From Moorella sp. E308F (lineage in GTDB: Bacteria > Bacillota > DSM-521 > Neomoorellales > Neomoorellaceae), in assembly GCF_006538365.1 (NCBI RefSeq), contig NZ_BJKN01000001.1, positions 301,688 through 365,687 of the forward strand: a stretch of 64,000 bases of DNA. Reading direction: 5' to 3'. The position numbers were made by a program, and so were the translations under genes. Positions 50,191-59,687 of the stretch are shown in pieces (positions within the stretch are counted from its first letter, which is position 1; each line of letters opens with the position of its first letter). The notes beneath the pieces are model-generated. The model did not search any database and was not told where the DNA came from. It saw only the letters and a program-made list of their open reading frames with translations.

Positions 50191-50562
50191 CTATTCCGCC
50201 AAAGCCAGGGCTACTGCCGCAGCATAGGCCCGGCAGTGGGACAGACTAACGGTTACGGTGTCGGCTCCCACCTCGCGGGCCAGTTCCCTGGCCCGGCCAT
50301 AGAGCACTACCCGGGGCCGCCCGCTCTCTTCCTGGCGAATCTCAATGTCCCGGAAGGAACAGCTCCCCAATCCCACCCCCAGAGCCTTCATTACCGCCTC
50401 CTTGGCGGCAAAACGGGCGGCCAGGGAAGCCCCGGGACGGTGCCGGCTCAAACAGTATTCCTGTTCCGTCGCCGTAAATAACCTGGCTAACAAACGCGGG
50501 TGGCGCTTTAAAGCCCTTTCCATGCGCTCAATTTCAATAATGTCAATGCCAAGGCTTGCCAT
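50191..50562 (-). CDS. acpS: Holo-[acyl-carrier-protein] synthase
   Basis: A 123-aa phosphopantetheinyl transferase: GIDIIEIERMERAL, catalytic region LAARFAAKEAVMKALG, and VSLSHCRAYAAAVALA. Attaches phosphopantetheine to ACP. First gene before nnrD-alr-mazEF on the minus strand. Confidence 0.96.
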   Translation of the reverse strand: MASLGIDIIEIERMERALKRHPRLLARLFTATEQEYCLSRHRPGASLAARFAAKEAVMKALGVGLGSCSFRDIEIRQEESGRPRVVLYGRARELAREVGADTVTVSLSHCRAYAAAVALALAE

Positions 50563-50797
50563 AATCCCATCCTAACCATTTTACTGCTGCTTAATTCCCC
50601 TTTGCTTTATTCGGCAATAATGGTGAAAAACCTCCTTGGCGGCAAAAAGTCCCATGCCAGGTGTAAAGTTATATTCTCAACGCAACTTGAACCTCCCTGC
50701 CTACCGTTAAATCCGGCAAAACGACCTTTGGCGCCCAAAGCCTTTATTTTTCTTGCTTTCCTGTTTAAGATAGAAGCACAGGAAGGGAGTGAGAACC
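50563..50797. other. Gene-free divergent interval acpS/acs
   Basis: 235 nt between divergently transcribed acpS and the acetyl-CoA synthetase gene must hold both promoters. I see no strong consensus promoter, hairpin or riboswitch. Confidence 0.5.
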
Positions 50798-52744
50798 ATG
50801 AGTAAAGACACCAGGACCATCGAAGCGCTGCTGAAGGAAAACCGCACTTTTCCTCCCCCGCCGGCCTTTGCTGCTGCAGCCAATGCCAGGGATGCCGGCT
50901 TATATAAGGAAGGCGAAGATATAGAACAATTCTGGGCCAGGGAAGCTGCTAAGCTCCACTGGTTCCGGCCCTGGGACCGGGTGCTGGAGTGGGAATATCC
51001 ACTGGCCTGGTGGTTTAACGGCGGTACCCTCAACGTATCATACAACTGCCTGGACCGGCACTTGGAAACCTGGCGCCGCAATAAGGCGGCCCTTATATGG
51101 GAAGGGGAACCGGGCGACTCTGTCGTCCTTACCTACCGTGACCTGTACCGGGAAGTCAACAAGTTCGCCGCCGTCCTTCGTTCGCTGGGAGTTAAGCGCA
51201 ATGACCGGGTCACCATATATCTACCCATGATCCCGGAACTGCCCATTGCCATGCTTGCCTGCACCCGCATTGGCGCCGTCCACAACGTGGTCTTTGGCGG
51301 TTTCAGCGCCGCCGCCCTGCGGGACCGGATTAACGACATCGGCGCCAAAGTGCTGATCACCGCCGACGGCGGCTTCCGTAAAGGCAGAGTAGTTGCTTTA
51401 AAGGAACACGCCGATACCGCTTTGGCCTCTACCCCTACTATCGAGAAAGTAATTGTTACCAAACGCACCGGGGAAAGAGTAAATATGCAGCCGGGCCGGG
51501 ACCTCTGGTGGCATGAACTCATGGCCGCCGCTCCTCTCTATACCCCGCCGGAACACATGGAGGCGGAAGATCCCCTCTTTATCCTCCATACCAGCGGCAC
51601 CACCGGTAAACCCAAGGGAGTAGTCCATACCACGGCCGGCTACCTGGTCGGCGTTGCCACTACCTCCCGTTACGTCTTCGACCTTAAAGATGAAGACGTC
51701 TACTGGTGTACTGCCGACATCGGCTGGATTACCGGCCACAGCTATGTCGTCTACGGTCCCCTGGCCAACGGGGCCACCGTTCTTATGTATGAGGGCAGCC
51801 CCGACTATCCCCAGCCGGACCGTTGCTGGCAGATTATTGAGAAATACGGTGTTACTATTTTTTATACCGCACCTACGGCCATCCGCTCCTTTATGCGCGC
51901 CGGCCCGGTTTTCCCGGCCCGGCACGACCTCTCCTCCCTGAGGCTACTGGGAACAGTCGGTGAGCCCATTAACCCCGAAGCTTGGATGTGGTACTACAAC
52001 TATATCGGCCACCGCCGCTGCCCCATTGTCGATACCTGGTGGCAGACGGAAACGGGCATGATCCTCATTGCCCCCCTGCCGGGGTTGACTCCTTTAAAAC
52101 CCGGATCAGCCTGCCGGCCCTTCCCGGGGGTGGAAGCAGCGGTAGTCGACGACCGGGGCGAACCGGTACCACCGGGTAAAGGCGGCTACCTGGTTATTAA
52201 AAAACCCTGGCCGGCTATGATGCGCACCATCTTCAACGACCCCGAGCGCTATGTCAACCAGTACTGGAACCGCATCCCCGGCTGTTACTTTACCGGCGAC
52301 GGCGCCCGCGTGGACGAAGACGGCTACTTCTGGCTCCTGGGCCGGGTGGATGACGTCATTAACGTCTCCGGCCACCGCATCGGCACCATGGAAGTGGAAA
52401 GCGCCCTGGTGGATCACCCTGATGTCGCCGAAGCGGCCGTCATCAGCCGGGAGCATGAAATCAAGGGGCAGGCCATAGTGGCCTTCGTCACGGTCAAGGA
52501 CGGCGTCGTGGCCACTCCCGCCCTGGCCCGGGAGCTGAAGGAACATGTGGTACAAAAGATCGGCGCCATGGCCAGGCCGGAAGTTATTTTCTTCACCGCC
52601 GAATTGCCCAAGACCAGGAGCGGTAAAATCATGCGCCGCCTCCTCAGGGATATTGCCGAGGGCCGCGCCCCGGGGGACACCTCCACCCTAGCCGACCCGG
52701 CGACGGTAGCCAAGCTGAAAGCCGCTTATGCCGAGGAAGCGTAG
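50798..52744 (+). CDS. acsA: Acetyl-CoA synthetase (AMP-forming)
   Basis: A 648-aa adenylate-forming enzyme activating acetate (or a close short acid) to acyl-CoA. Motifs: ATP loop [24 protein letters not shown], the hinge [31 protein letters not shown], and the regulatory Lys in [12 protein letters not shown]. Length is normal. ATG 50798 with gggagtgagaacc. Followed by a two-component system. In an acetogen it would serve acetate assimilation rather than production. Confidence 0.95.
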   Translation: MSKDTRTIEALLKENRTFPPPPAFAAAANARDAGLYKEGEDIEQFWAREAAKLHWFRPWDRVLEWEYPLAWWFNGGTLNVSYNCLDRHLETWRRNKAALIWEGEPGDSVVLTYRDLYREVNKFAAVLRSLGVKRNDRVTIYLPMIPELPIAMLACTRIGAVHNVVFGGFSAAALRDRINDIGAKVLITADGGFRKGRVVALKEHADTALASTPTIEKVIVTKRTGERVNMQPGRDLWWHELMAAAPLYTPPEHMEAEDPLFILHTSGTTGKPKGVVHTTAGYLVGVATTSRYVFDLKDEDVYWCTADIGWITGHSYVVYGPLANGATVLMYEGSPDYPQPDRCWQIIEKYGVTIFYTAPTAIRSFMRAGPVFPARHDLSSLRLLGTVGEPINPEAWMWYYNYIGHRRCPIVDTWWQTETGMILIAPLPGLTPLKPGSACRPFPGVEAAVVDDRGEPVPPGKGGYLVIKKPWPAMMRTIFNDPERYVNQYWNRIPGCYFTGDGARVDEDGYFWLLGRVDDVINVSGHRIGTMEVESALVDHPDVAEAAVISREHEIKGQAIVAFVTVKDGVVATPALARELKEHVVQKIGAMARPEVIFFTAELPKTRSGKIMRRLLRDIAEGRAPGDTSTLADPATVAKLKAAYAEEA

Positions 52745-52780
52745 TCCGGAGGTCAGAGGCAGGAAGGCTATGGATGGAAG

Positions 52781-52854
52781 CGCGGAGGAACCGGCTTTAG
52801 CCGCTTCCTCCGCGAGAAGGGAGTGCCCGTAAACAGAGGGGTTCTCCCTTTTTA
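52781..52854 (+). terminator. Tandem hairpins/terminator after acsA
   Basis: A long GC-rich hairpin (CGCGGAGGAA/TTCCTCCGCG with inner CGGC/GCCG, 52781-52814) is followed by a second stem (GGGAG/CTCCC) ending CTCCCTTTTTA (52844-52854). Confidence 0.8.
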
Positions 52855-52978
52855 TATTTGGGCAGTGCCTCTGTAAATCTCCCTGATTGACAAAGAAGCC
52901 AGTTCGTTGTAGCATGGAATCAACAAAGGTTGGTGTCCGCTTTCTTAATTTTTCGTCACCTGATTGGAGGAAATAATC

Positions 52979-54334
52979 ATGGCTTATAAATTATACCTCC
53001 TCTTTATAACATTGACCCTGGGGGAAACTATAACTGCAATCATCTTTTTTCACGCCCCACCCTTAATCACCCCCCTTATTTTTGGGGGGATCAACGCCCT
53101 GGGGTTAGGAGCTTTAAAGGCTTTGCAGGGGCCCCCGTGCTCATTAACCCAGTCCCCGGTGGAAAAAGAGGAGGAAATCGGCGGGACGGAAGGTATTTTC
53201 GCTTCCACCCTGCAAATTGCCCATGAAACCCTGCCGGTATTACGCAGGGGTTTAAATGAAGTAACGGCTGCAAAGACAGCTGAAATTATCCAGAATATCA
53301 CCGAAGTCCCGGCCATAGCCATAACCGACCGCGAACACGTGCTGACCTTCCTGGGGGTAGGCTGCGACCAGCACCGGGCCGGCGACCGGATTTTAACGGA
53401 AGCCACCAAAGAAGTCATCGCCACGGGCAAGTTGAAAGTCGTGCATACCCCCCAGGGGCTCTGCTGCCCGCGGTATAACATGGGCTGTAACTGCCCTTTA
53501 AAAGCAGCCGTGATCGTTCCTTTAAAATGCCGGGAAGAAATAGTCGGCGCTTTAAAGCTCTACCAGACCCGGGAAGGGGTCTTCCCGCCCCAGATCATCC
53601 GCCTGGCCATCGGCCTGGCCGATCTTTTAAGCCTGCAAATCGAGCTGGCCGAGCTGGACCGCCAGCGCCAGCTCCTGACTGAAGCCCGGCTGGAAGCATT
53701 GAACGCCCAGATCAACCCCCACTTCTTCTTTAATACCTTGAATACCATTATCAGCTTCAGCCGTACCGACCCGGAACGGGCACGCCGCCTGCTGATCCGC
53801 CTGGCTAGCCTCTTCCGCCGGACGTTGAACCGCCGCGGCAGCCTGACCACCCTGCGGGAAGAGCTGGAATGCGTTCGCACCTACCTGGTATTGGAAAAGG
53901 CCCGTTTCGGCAATAAATTTCGTTACTTCCAGGATGTCCCTATAAACCTGCTGGATTATCACATCCCCGTCCTCAGCCTGCAGCCCCTGGTGGAGAACGC
54001 CATCAACCACGGCCTGCTGCCTAAAGAAGGCCCCGGCATGATTAAAATCTCCGGCCGCCTGAGTGAAAACGAGCTCCATTTAACCGTGCAGGATGACGGG
54101 ATCGGTATTCCGGCGGAAAAAATACCCCTGGTCCTTCAGCCGGGGTACGGCTCGGGCAACGGTGTGGGTTTAAGCAACGTCAACCTGCGTTTCCAGAACC
54201 TTTACGGCCCGGAGTACGGGCTGCGCGTGGAAAGCGGCGTACAAGGTACGACCGTTTACCTCCGGGTACCGGTCCTCCGGCCGGCTATCGTTAAAGACGC
54301 CACGGCAAAGGAGTTGCTGCTCAATGAAGCTTAA
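52979..54334 (+). CDS. LytS-type sensor histidine kinase with Cys-rich GAF domain
   Basis: A 451-aa kinase. The N-terminus has only two hydrophobic segments (5-25 and 30-50), not the 5-6 helix LYT domain of LytS/BtsS. A GAF-like domain (~75-215) carries many Cys: GVGCDQH, LCCPRYNMGCNCPLKAAVIVPL, PLKCREE. The kinase core follows: NAQINPHFFFNTLNTI with phospho-His, N-box PLVENAINHGLLP, DDGIGIPAE. ATG 52979 after attggaggaaataatc. It overlaps the LytTR regulator gene by 11 nt. The position after acsA suggests sensing of acetate/pyruvate-type metabolites or redox via the Cys set (inference). Confidence 0.9.
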   Translation: MAYKLYLLFITLTLGETITAIIFFHAPPLITPLIFGGINALGLGALKALQGPPCSLTQSPVEKEEEIGGTEGIFASTLQIAHETLPVLRRGLNEVTAAKTAEIIQNITEVPAIAITDREHVLTFLGVGCDQHRAGDRILTEATKEVIATGKLKVVHTPQGLCCPRYNMGCNCPLKAAVIVPLKCREEIVGALKLYQTREGVFPPQIIRLAIGLADLLSLQIELAELDRQRQLLTEARLEALNAQINPHFFFNTLNTIISFSRTDPERARRLLIRLASLFRRTLNRRGSLTTLREELECVRTYLVLEKARFGNKFRYFQDVPINLLDYHIPVLSLQPLVENAINHGLLPKEGPGMIKISGRLSENELHLTVQDDGIGIPAEKIPLVLQPGYGSGNGVGLSNVNLRFQNLYGPEYGLRVESGVQGTTVYLRVPVLRPAIVKDATAKELLLNEA

Positions 54335-55082
54335 AGCCTTAATAGTCGATGACGAATACCCGGCACGGCAGGAACTGCGCTTTATGCTCCAGGAGTTTAA
54401 AGATATAGAAGTGGTGGGCGAGGCCACCAACGCCAGGGAAGCTTTAAACCTCGTCAGCGCCCTTGATTACACCGTGCTTTTCCTGGACATCAACATGCCC
54501 GGGATGAACGGTCTGGAACTCTCCCGGGCCATTCAAAAACGCCCCAACCCGCCCTTCATTATCTTTGTCACGGCCTATGAAGAATACGCCCTGCAGGCCT
54601 TTGAAGTAAACGCCGTAGATTACCTCTTAAAGCCCTTCGACGAAAAACGTCTGGGCCAGGCCATAGAAAAGATCCGCCGTCTGGTGGAGCAGCGTCAGCA
54701 GCAGCCCCATCAAGAAACCCCCGCTGCCGGGGACGGCAAGGGACGCCTCAACCGCCTGCCGGTGGAAAAGGACGGCAAGACCATCCTCCTGGACCAAAAC
54801 GACCTTATTTATGCCTGCACCCAGGGGGACAATGTATATTTAAAAACGGTAAATGAACAGTACCTTACGCGTTTTACCCTTAAAGAGCTGGAAAACCGTC
54901 TGGACCCCCGCACTTTCTTCCGCTGCCACCGCTGCTATATAGTCAACCTGACCAGGGTGAGGGAAATCGTTCCCTTCTTTAACGGCACCTATACCCTGAT
55001 CATGGCCGACAAGCAGCAGAGCGAGGTGCCCGTTAGCCGCAACCAGGCCCGGAAACTAAAAAGCCTCCTGGGGATTAATTAA
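54324..55082 (+). CDS. LytTR-family response regulator
   Basis: A 252-aa regulator: receiver 1-120 (LIVDDEYPARQEL, phospho-Asp in VLFLDINMPGMNG, LLKPFDEKRL) and a LytTR DNA-binding domain ~145-250 (IYACTQGDNVYLKTVNEQYLTRFTLKELE, FFRCHRCYIVNLTRV, VPVSRNQARKLKSLL). Pairs with the kinase whose 3' end it overlaps. LytTR proteins bind direct repeats near target promoters; targets not visible here. Confidence 0.94.
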   Translation: MKLKALIVDDEYPARQELRFMLQEFKDIEVVGEATNAREALNLVSALDYTVLFLDINMPGMNGLELSRAIQKRPNPPFIIFVTAYEEYALQAFEVNAVDYLLKPFDEKRLGQAIEKIRRLVEQRQQQPHQETPAAGDGKGRLNRLPVEKDGKTILLDQNDLIYACTQGDNVYLKTVNEQYLTRFTLKELENRLDPRTFFRCHRCYIVNLTRVREIVPFFNGTYTLIMADKQQSEVPVSRNQARKLKSLLGIN

Positions 55083-55125
55083 AAAGGCCGGGGAAGTCGC
55101 GTTAACGATTTCCCCGGCCTTTTTT
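55081..55125. terminator. Bidirectional terminator between LytTR and the molybdoenzyme gene
   Basis: Stem AAAAAGGCCGGGGAA / TTCCCCGGCCTTTTT with a 14-nt loop between convergent genes; A and T tracts at both ends serve both directions. Confidence 0.95.
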
Positions 55126-55132
55126 AAACCTT

Positions 55133-57961
55133 TTAGGCCTTGGTTATTTTTACTATCATATCGGCATACGTTGGCATGCCCATAATCGGGGTAAGATAAT
55201 CAGGATCTACCAATTCATTATGATTGGGGGTATATTCCCGCTGATGGTAGGTGGCCCCTAACCCGGAGGAAAAACGACCGCCGGTACCAAAACCCATCTT
55301 GATAACCCCGGGCCGTATGCCTTCCGTCAGGAATACTTTTCCCCGCACCTCTTTACCCAGTGGGTTGGTTACTACCACCATATCGCCCGTCTTTAAACCT
55401 AATTTTTTCCCGTCTTCAATATTCATCATTATGGTTCCCACACACCAGGTACCGGGTTTAAAAGTATGGGGTACCGTCATATATTGACCGCCGCTTTTAG
55501 CATCAACGATATTATACTGGAAACTGTTATTAAGGGGCATCCAGGTACCTTCCACTGGAGTTTCGCTGAGCCAGGGCACCATCTGGGTTCCGGACATGGC
55601 GTGATGGACCCGGCCGCAGATAAGCTGGAAAGGATACTCCGCGGCATACTTCTGGTATTTAGGATTGGTATACGGGTTCCACTTGGTCTCAAACCAGTAG
55701 AAGGTCGAAGGATAGCGGTCAAATCCTACTTGCCTTAAACCTAAAGGTATTACCCCGCTCTCATCTATAAGTTTGTTATACTGCTCGTAACGGTTAAATT
55801 TGAATTCAATAAGTTTGGAATCCGTAGGCGGCCAGATTCCATTGGGAACATAGCCTTTTTCTGGATCAAATTTGCGGTAGCGGTACCAGCTCATGGGCCA
55901 GACGGCAACGCCCTGGTGTTCTCGGAGCCACTTTACGGTTAATAATTCACCGGTGACCTCTTTCTTGTCATGATCGATTTTGACCCGCCCCGCTTCTAAC
56001 GAATCCGGGGTGCCAATTAACTTGTAACCGTAAGGCAGATTGGGATAAGGTAAAGGCTCACCGATATTGTAATAACCCGGAGCCGGGGCCAGCATCTCGT
56101 TGACGAAATCCTCCTGGGTGCGATACTTCTCCCAGAAGTCACTGCCCTTAATGTCAGGGTCTCCCAGTTCGGCTAGGCGCCTGGCCAGCATATTCATAAT
56201 CTCCGTCGGCGTCTTGCACTCATGCAGTGGTTTGATGACCTCATCGCGGAGATACAGTACCGGGTGGGAAGGATAAATATCACTTAAGCTCATCCGCTCT
56301 ACAAAACTGGCTTCAGGTAAAATTACATCGGCATAAAGACCGGTCTCTAAAAACAGGGAATCAATGGCCACCACCAGGGATACTTTGTATTCCCCGTTGC
56401 CGTCTTTAGCGGTCAGCGCCTCCTGCCATTTCCAGGTAGCCGAACCGGTAATAACCGGATTTCCCGTCCGGATGAAGAAGCCTTTGATTGGATACTTATA
56501 GCCTTTAAAGGGGCCGTAATTTATTGTTACCCCTTCTAAAAACCGCCGCGGGTAATCACCCACCACATCATCCCAGGCCGCCGGCCAGTCGCCGTAGGCG
56601 TCCATATGCAGCTTTTCGATTTCGGCTTCAATTTCCTGGCCGTTGACCAGGCGTATAACCTTGCGCTTTTTGAAATCCTTTCCGGTAGCTTTGCCGCCTT
56701 TGCTGGCTTTGGTTATTTCAGTATCAATGGCCCCGCCGGGTACGTCAAAATTGCCGGTAATGATGTTAAGGGCCGTTCCCAGGATCGAAGCCACGTAGCC
56801 GTTATAATGGTGTCCGGGGCTCTGCATGCCCCACACCAGGGCCGCCGGTTTGGTTATACCGAAAAGGTGGGCTACCTCGGCGATCTTTTCTTTGGGTAAC
56901 CCGGTCCGATTTGCCGCCCATTCCAGACTGTAGTAAGGTAAATTATTAATGGGATCCAGCCTGCTCCACCAGGATTTGAAGGCTGCCTCAAATTCTTCCC
57001 AGCCAAGGCTATAATTCTTGAACTGCCAGTCGATATAACGCCGGTTGGGATCATGGGGATTGTCGTTCTCCAAAATATAGCGTAGCATAGCAGCAAAGAG
57101 GTCGGGATCGGTCCCGGGCCGGATAGGCAGCCACATATCGGCCTGGGCGGCGGTATTGGTATGGGCCGGGTCCACCACGATAACCTTGCAGCCGTTTTCC
57201 ACCTTGGCCCCTACCGTACCTCTATTTTCGTAATTAATCCGGGTCGCAACGAAGGGATTCCACCCTACATAGATAATTAATTTGGAGTAATAACGATAAT
57301 CCTTCTGCAGGCTGCCGTCAGGCTGGCGGACCAGCACCGGCCGCATGACGTCGGGTTCAATGCGCTTGCCGCCCAGCATCAGCTTGGGGCCGTGGCGTCT
57401 GGGAGTGTCGCAGATCGAGCCGTGTTCCACACAGTTGGGCGTACCGAAGGCGAAAAACAACCGCCAGTACTGATCCCGGTCGGTAACGTCGCCGGTATCC
57501 ATGATAATAGCTTCCGCGCCGTATTCTTTTTTTATAGCTACCATCTTCCTGGCAATATAATCAATTGCCTCTTCCCAGGTGGCGCGGCGGAACTTGCCCT
57601 CCCCCCGCTCGCCTTCACGGATCATGGGGTATTTGACCCTCTCCGGCGAATAGACCAGCTGGGCGCTGGCTGCTCCTTTGGCGCAGCAAGCGCCGTTATT
57701 ATAGGGACAGGCTTCGTTGCCATAAATCTTAATAAGTTTACCGTCCTTCACCCACATTTCCAAGCCGCACTCTGAAGGACACATAGCACAGGCAGTATAT
57801 TTAACCTGGACACCATCAGGAACCGGTTCGCCGGTCGCCCGGGCGGGCCTCAAACCCCAGAGGTAATTGCTTCCCAACCCTAGGCTCGCCCCGGCGGCCA
57901 GGGTACCGGATAATTTTAGAAAGGTTCTCCGGGAAAGGGTAAATCCGGTTTTGTTTTCCAT
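55133..57961 (-). CDS. Exported molybdopterin oxidoreductase, Psr/Phs/Ttr-like catalytic subunit
   Basis: A 942-aa DMSO-reductase-family enzyme. Tat signal SRRTFLKLSG (Arg11-Arg12), [4Fe-4S] Cys58, Cys61, Cys65 and a CC pair at 92-93 (ACCAKG), and a putative Mo-ligand Cys184 in HGSICDTPR, as in polysulfide/thiosulfate/tetrathionate/arsenate reductases rather than Ser- or SeCys-type enzymes. The C-terminal Moco-binding beta-barrel (PLGKEVRGKVFL) is present. Encoded with a four-cluster ferredoxin and an NrfD-type anchor, so it forms a quinone-linked respiratory complex facing outward. The electron acceptor cannot be settled by motif; sulfur oxyanions or polysulfide are favoured. Confidence 0.9.
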   Translation of the reverse strand: MENKTGFTLSRRTFLKLSGTLAAGASLGLGSNYLWGLRPARATGEPVPDGVQVKYTACAMCPSECGLEMWVKDGKLIKIYGNEACPYNNGACCAKGAASAQLVYSPERVKYPMIREGERGEGKFRRATWEEAIDYIARKMVAIKKEYGAEAIIMDTGDVTDRDQYWRLFFAFGTPNCVEHGSICDTPRRHGPKLMLGGKRIEPDVMRPVLVRQPDGSLQKDYRYYSKLIIYVGWNPFVATRINYENRGTVGAKVENGCKVIVVDPAHTNTAAQADMWLPIRPGTDPDLFAAMLRYILENDNPHDPNRRYIDWQFKNYSLGWEEFEAAFKSWWSRLDPINNLPYYSLEWAANRTGLPKEKIAEVAHLFGITKPAALVWGMQSPGHHYNGYVASILGTALNIITGNFDVPGGAIDTEITKASKGGKATGKDFKKRKVIRLVNGQEIEAEIEKLHMDAYGDWPAAWDDVVGDYPRRFLEGVTINYGPFKGYKYPIKGFFIRTGNPVITGSATWKWQEALTAKDGNGEYKVSLVVAIDSLFLETGLYADVILPEASFVERMSLSDIYPSHPVLYLRDEVIKPLHECKTPTEIMNMLARRLAELGDPDIKGSDFWEKYRTQEDFVNEMLAPAPGYYNIGEPLPYPNLPYGYKLIGTPDSLEAGRVKIDHDKKEVTGELLTVKWLREHQGVAVWPMSWYRYRKFDPEKGYVPNGIWPPTDSKLIEFKFNRYEQYNKLIDESGVIPLGLRQVGFDRYPSTFYWFETKWNPYTNPKYQKYAAEYPFQLICGRVHHAMSGTQMVPWLSETPVEGTWMPLNNSFQYNIVDAKSGGQYMTVPHTFKPGTWCVGTIMMNIEDGKKLGLKTGDMVVVTNPLGKEVRGKVFLTEGIRPGVIKMGFGTGGRFSSGLGATYHQREYTPNHNELVDPDYLTPIMGMPTYADMIVKITKA

Positions 57962-57982
57962 AAAATCCAGCCTCCTGACTAC

Positions 57983-58879
57983 CTATGGTAATACCGCCAG
58001 GTTTCCGGCCGTAAGCAAGGCATAGCGCATGCAGAAAACGCCGATTAAAACCAGTACGGCGGCAAACTTAAACCTGGCAATATCCGGTTTTTTTGCTGCA
58101 AGAAGCAAACCCATGGGCAGGATAAGTCCAAGAAGAATCTCGCCCAGGTAAAAGAAAGGGTTACTCCACCAGGTGCGCAGGGCTAATCCGCCTGCCTGTC
58201 CCCCGGCCGCCAGGAGCAAGGTGCGGGAGATAATCCAGACCAGGCTGGCAATAATGCCCCCCAGCATTAATCCCCTTGCCTTTACGTTTATCCCCTCGCC
58301 CGGACCGATCAGCATCGTCACCGCCAGGCCGGCGAGGAAAGTAGTGGTTAAGAAATATGCCGGCAGGATTTCGCTCTGCAACAGGGCTTTACCTTGCAGC
58401 ACACCAAGCTCGAAACCGGGATATACTGCCAGCAATAAGGACAGGATAAACATGATAATCAAGGTCGATCGGTGTGTGGCTCCTTCCCCTGTGGCAGCCA
58501 TTTCTGCCCCGGCAGAACCGGATAGATGGAAGGTAAAAGGACGCAGGCTAAAGATCAAGACCAGGCCGAAAAAGAGCAACAGCCAGGCCCCCCAGGCCAT
58601 CGGCGAGTTGACATTAAAATTGGCGGGATTGAATAAATGCCAGAAGCGCAAAGGCTGGTGCAGGTCGAAAAGTAAAATGAGCGCCGCCAGGGCAAGGGTT
58701 ATCAGACTTAAATAACCTACCTGCCGTTGCGATGGCTGGTAAACCTCCCAACCCAGCAACCGGCTTCCGCTCGTTACCATGATGGTACCGGCACTAATAC
58801 TAAGAAAGAACAAGTATATAGGTACAAGCAAGTTCCAGGGAGCAGCATTGACTACCGTATAAGTCAAGTTGACTATCAT
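57983..58879 (-). CDS. NrfD/PsrC-type membrane anchor subunit
   Basis: A 298-aa integral protein with about eight transmembrane helices, starting PWNLLVPIYLFFLSISAGTIMVTSGS, typical of NrfD/PsrC quinol-reactive subunits. The ATG directly abuts the ferredoxin stop (TAAATG); 21 nt separate it from the catalytic subunit gene. Confidence 0.9.
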   Translation of the reverse strand: MIVNLTYTVVNAAPWNLLVPIYLFFLSISAGTIMVTSGSRLLGWEVYQPSQRQVGYLSLITLALAALILLFDLHQPLRFWHLFNPANFNVNSPMAWGAWLLLFFGLVLIFSLRPFTFHLSGSAGAEMAATGEGATHRSTLIIMFILSLLLAVYPGFELGVLQGKALLQSEILPAYFLTTTFLAGLAVTMLIGPGEGINVKARGLMLGGIIASLVWIISRTLLLAAGGQAGGLALRTWWSNPFFYLGEILLGLILPMGLLLAAKKPDIARFKFAAVLVLIGVFCMRYALLTAGNLAVLP

Positions 58880-59470
58880 TTATGCCCCCTCCTTAGCCAT
58901 AACCAGGAATTCCTCGAGGCCTATATAATAAACATGGGGCATTGTGCCCAATTCTACCTTCAGTTGCCGGGACGGGTTAACCGCCAGCAGCCGGGCGATA
59001 TCGCTTTGGGGATCATTCAAGTCACCAAAAATACGGGCTTTACCCATACAGTTGTGCACACATGCCGGGGGTAACCCTTTTTCTATTCTTTCCCTGCAAA
59101 AATCACACTTGTCGGCCACTTTCGTATTGGGGTTAATAAATCGGGCATGGTAAGGACATGCTTCCACGCAATATCCACACCCAATACAACGGTCACGGTC
59201 AATTAAAACCACGCCGTCTTCGCGCCGGTAAGAAGCCTTCACCGGGCATACCCGGACACATGGCGCCTTATCGCAGTGATTGCAGAGCCGCGGTTGGAAA
59301 TAGCGCCGTACGTCGGGAAATTTGCCTTTTTCCGCCATATTTACCCAGGAGCGAAAAAAACCAAAAGGAATTCCATTTTCCATCTTACAGCTTATGGTGC
59401 AGGACATGCAGCCTACACAGCGGCGCAGGTCGATAACCATTCCATACTTTTTAGGTTTAGCATCGGGCAC
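58880..59470 (-). CDS. Four-cluster [4Fe-4S] ferredoxin subunit (PsrB-like)
   Basis: A 196-aa electron-transfer subunit with four Cys sets: CVGCMSCTISC, CNHCDKAPCVRVC, CIGCGYCVEAC, and CDFCRERIEKGLPPACVHNC. No Tat signal of its own; it would be exported with the catalytic subunit (known for the family). GTG start after aaaaaggagg. First gene of the complex operon. Confidence 0.94.
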   Translation of the reverse strand: MPDAKPKKYGMVIDLRRCVGCMSCTISCKMENGIPFGFFRSWVNMAEKGKFPDVRRYFQPRLCNHCDKAPCVRVCPVKASYRREDGVVLIDRDRCIGCGYCVEACPYHARFINPNTKVADKCDFCRERIEKGLPPACVHNCMGKARIFGDLNDPQSDIARLLAVNPSRQLKVELGTMPHVYYIGLEEFLVMAKEGA

Positions 59471-59560
59471 AGGACTAACCTCCTTTTTCTAAAAAAGTTA
59501 CTTTTATACTATCTTTTCAGTTTTTTAACCTTTGCATCACGTATCCTTTTTCACCTCCAC

Positions 59561-59582
59561 AGTGAAAAATATATTTTGCACT
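59561..59582. promoter_or_regulatory. 22-bp dyad upstream of the molybdoenzyme operon
   Basis: AGTGAAAAAT-AT-ATTTTGCACT, an inverted repeat with one mismatched pair, ~90 nt upstream of the ferredoxin start. It is a candidate site for the NarL-type regulator encoded next door (inference). Two TTTGCATCA words at ~59531 and ~59658 flank it. Confidence 0.5.
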
Positions 59583-59592
59583 AATAAATTAT

Positions 59593-59637
59593 AAAAAAGC
59601 CGCGTCTCCTTCTTAACTTCCCAAGAGACCGGCTTTT
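59593..59637. terminator. Terminator after the NarL-type regulator gene
   Basis: AAAAGCCG-C-GTCTC pairs with GAGAC-CGGCTTTT; on the minus strand a T tract follows. It separates the regulatory operon from the reductase operon downstream. Confidence 0.85.
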
Positions 59638-59687
59638 ACTTAGGTAAAAACCCTGATTTTGCATCAGGTAAATACCCTGGTTTGCTT

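Noticed and set aside
49718..50227. 169-codon plus-strand ORF across the inverted-repeat element
   Set aside because: Runs antisense through nnrD and acpS, and the Arg/Ser-rich translation of the repeat has no protein-like features or ribosome-binding site.
57410..57420. Possible selenocysteine site in the molybdoenzyme
   Set aside because: The Mo-ligand position is an ordinary Cys codon (HGSICDTPR); no in-frame TGA or SECIS-like hairpin is needed.
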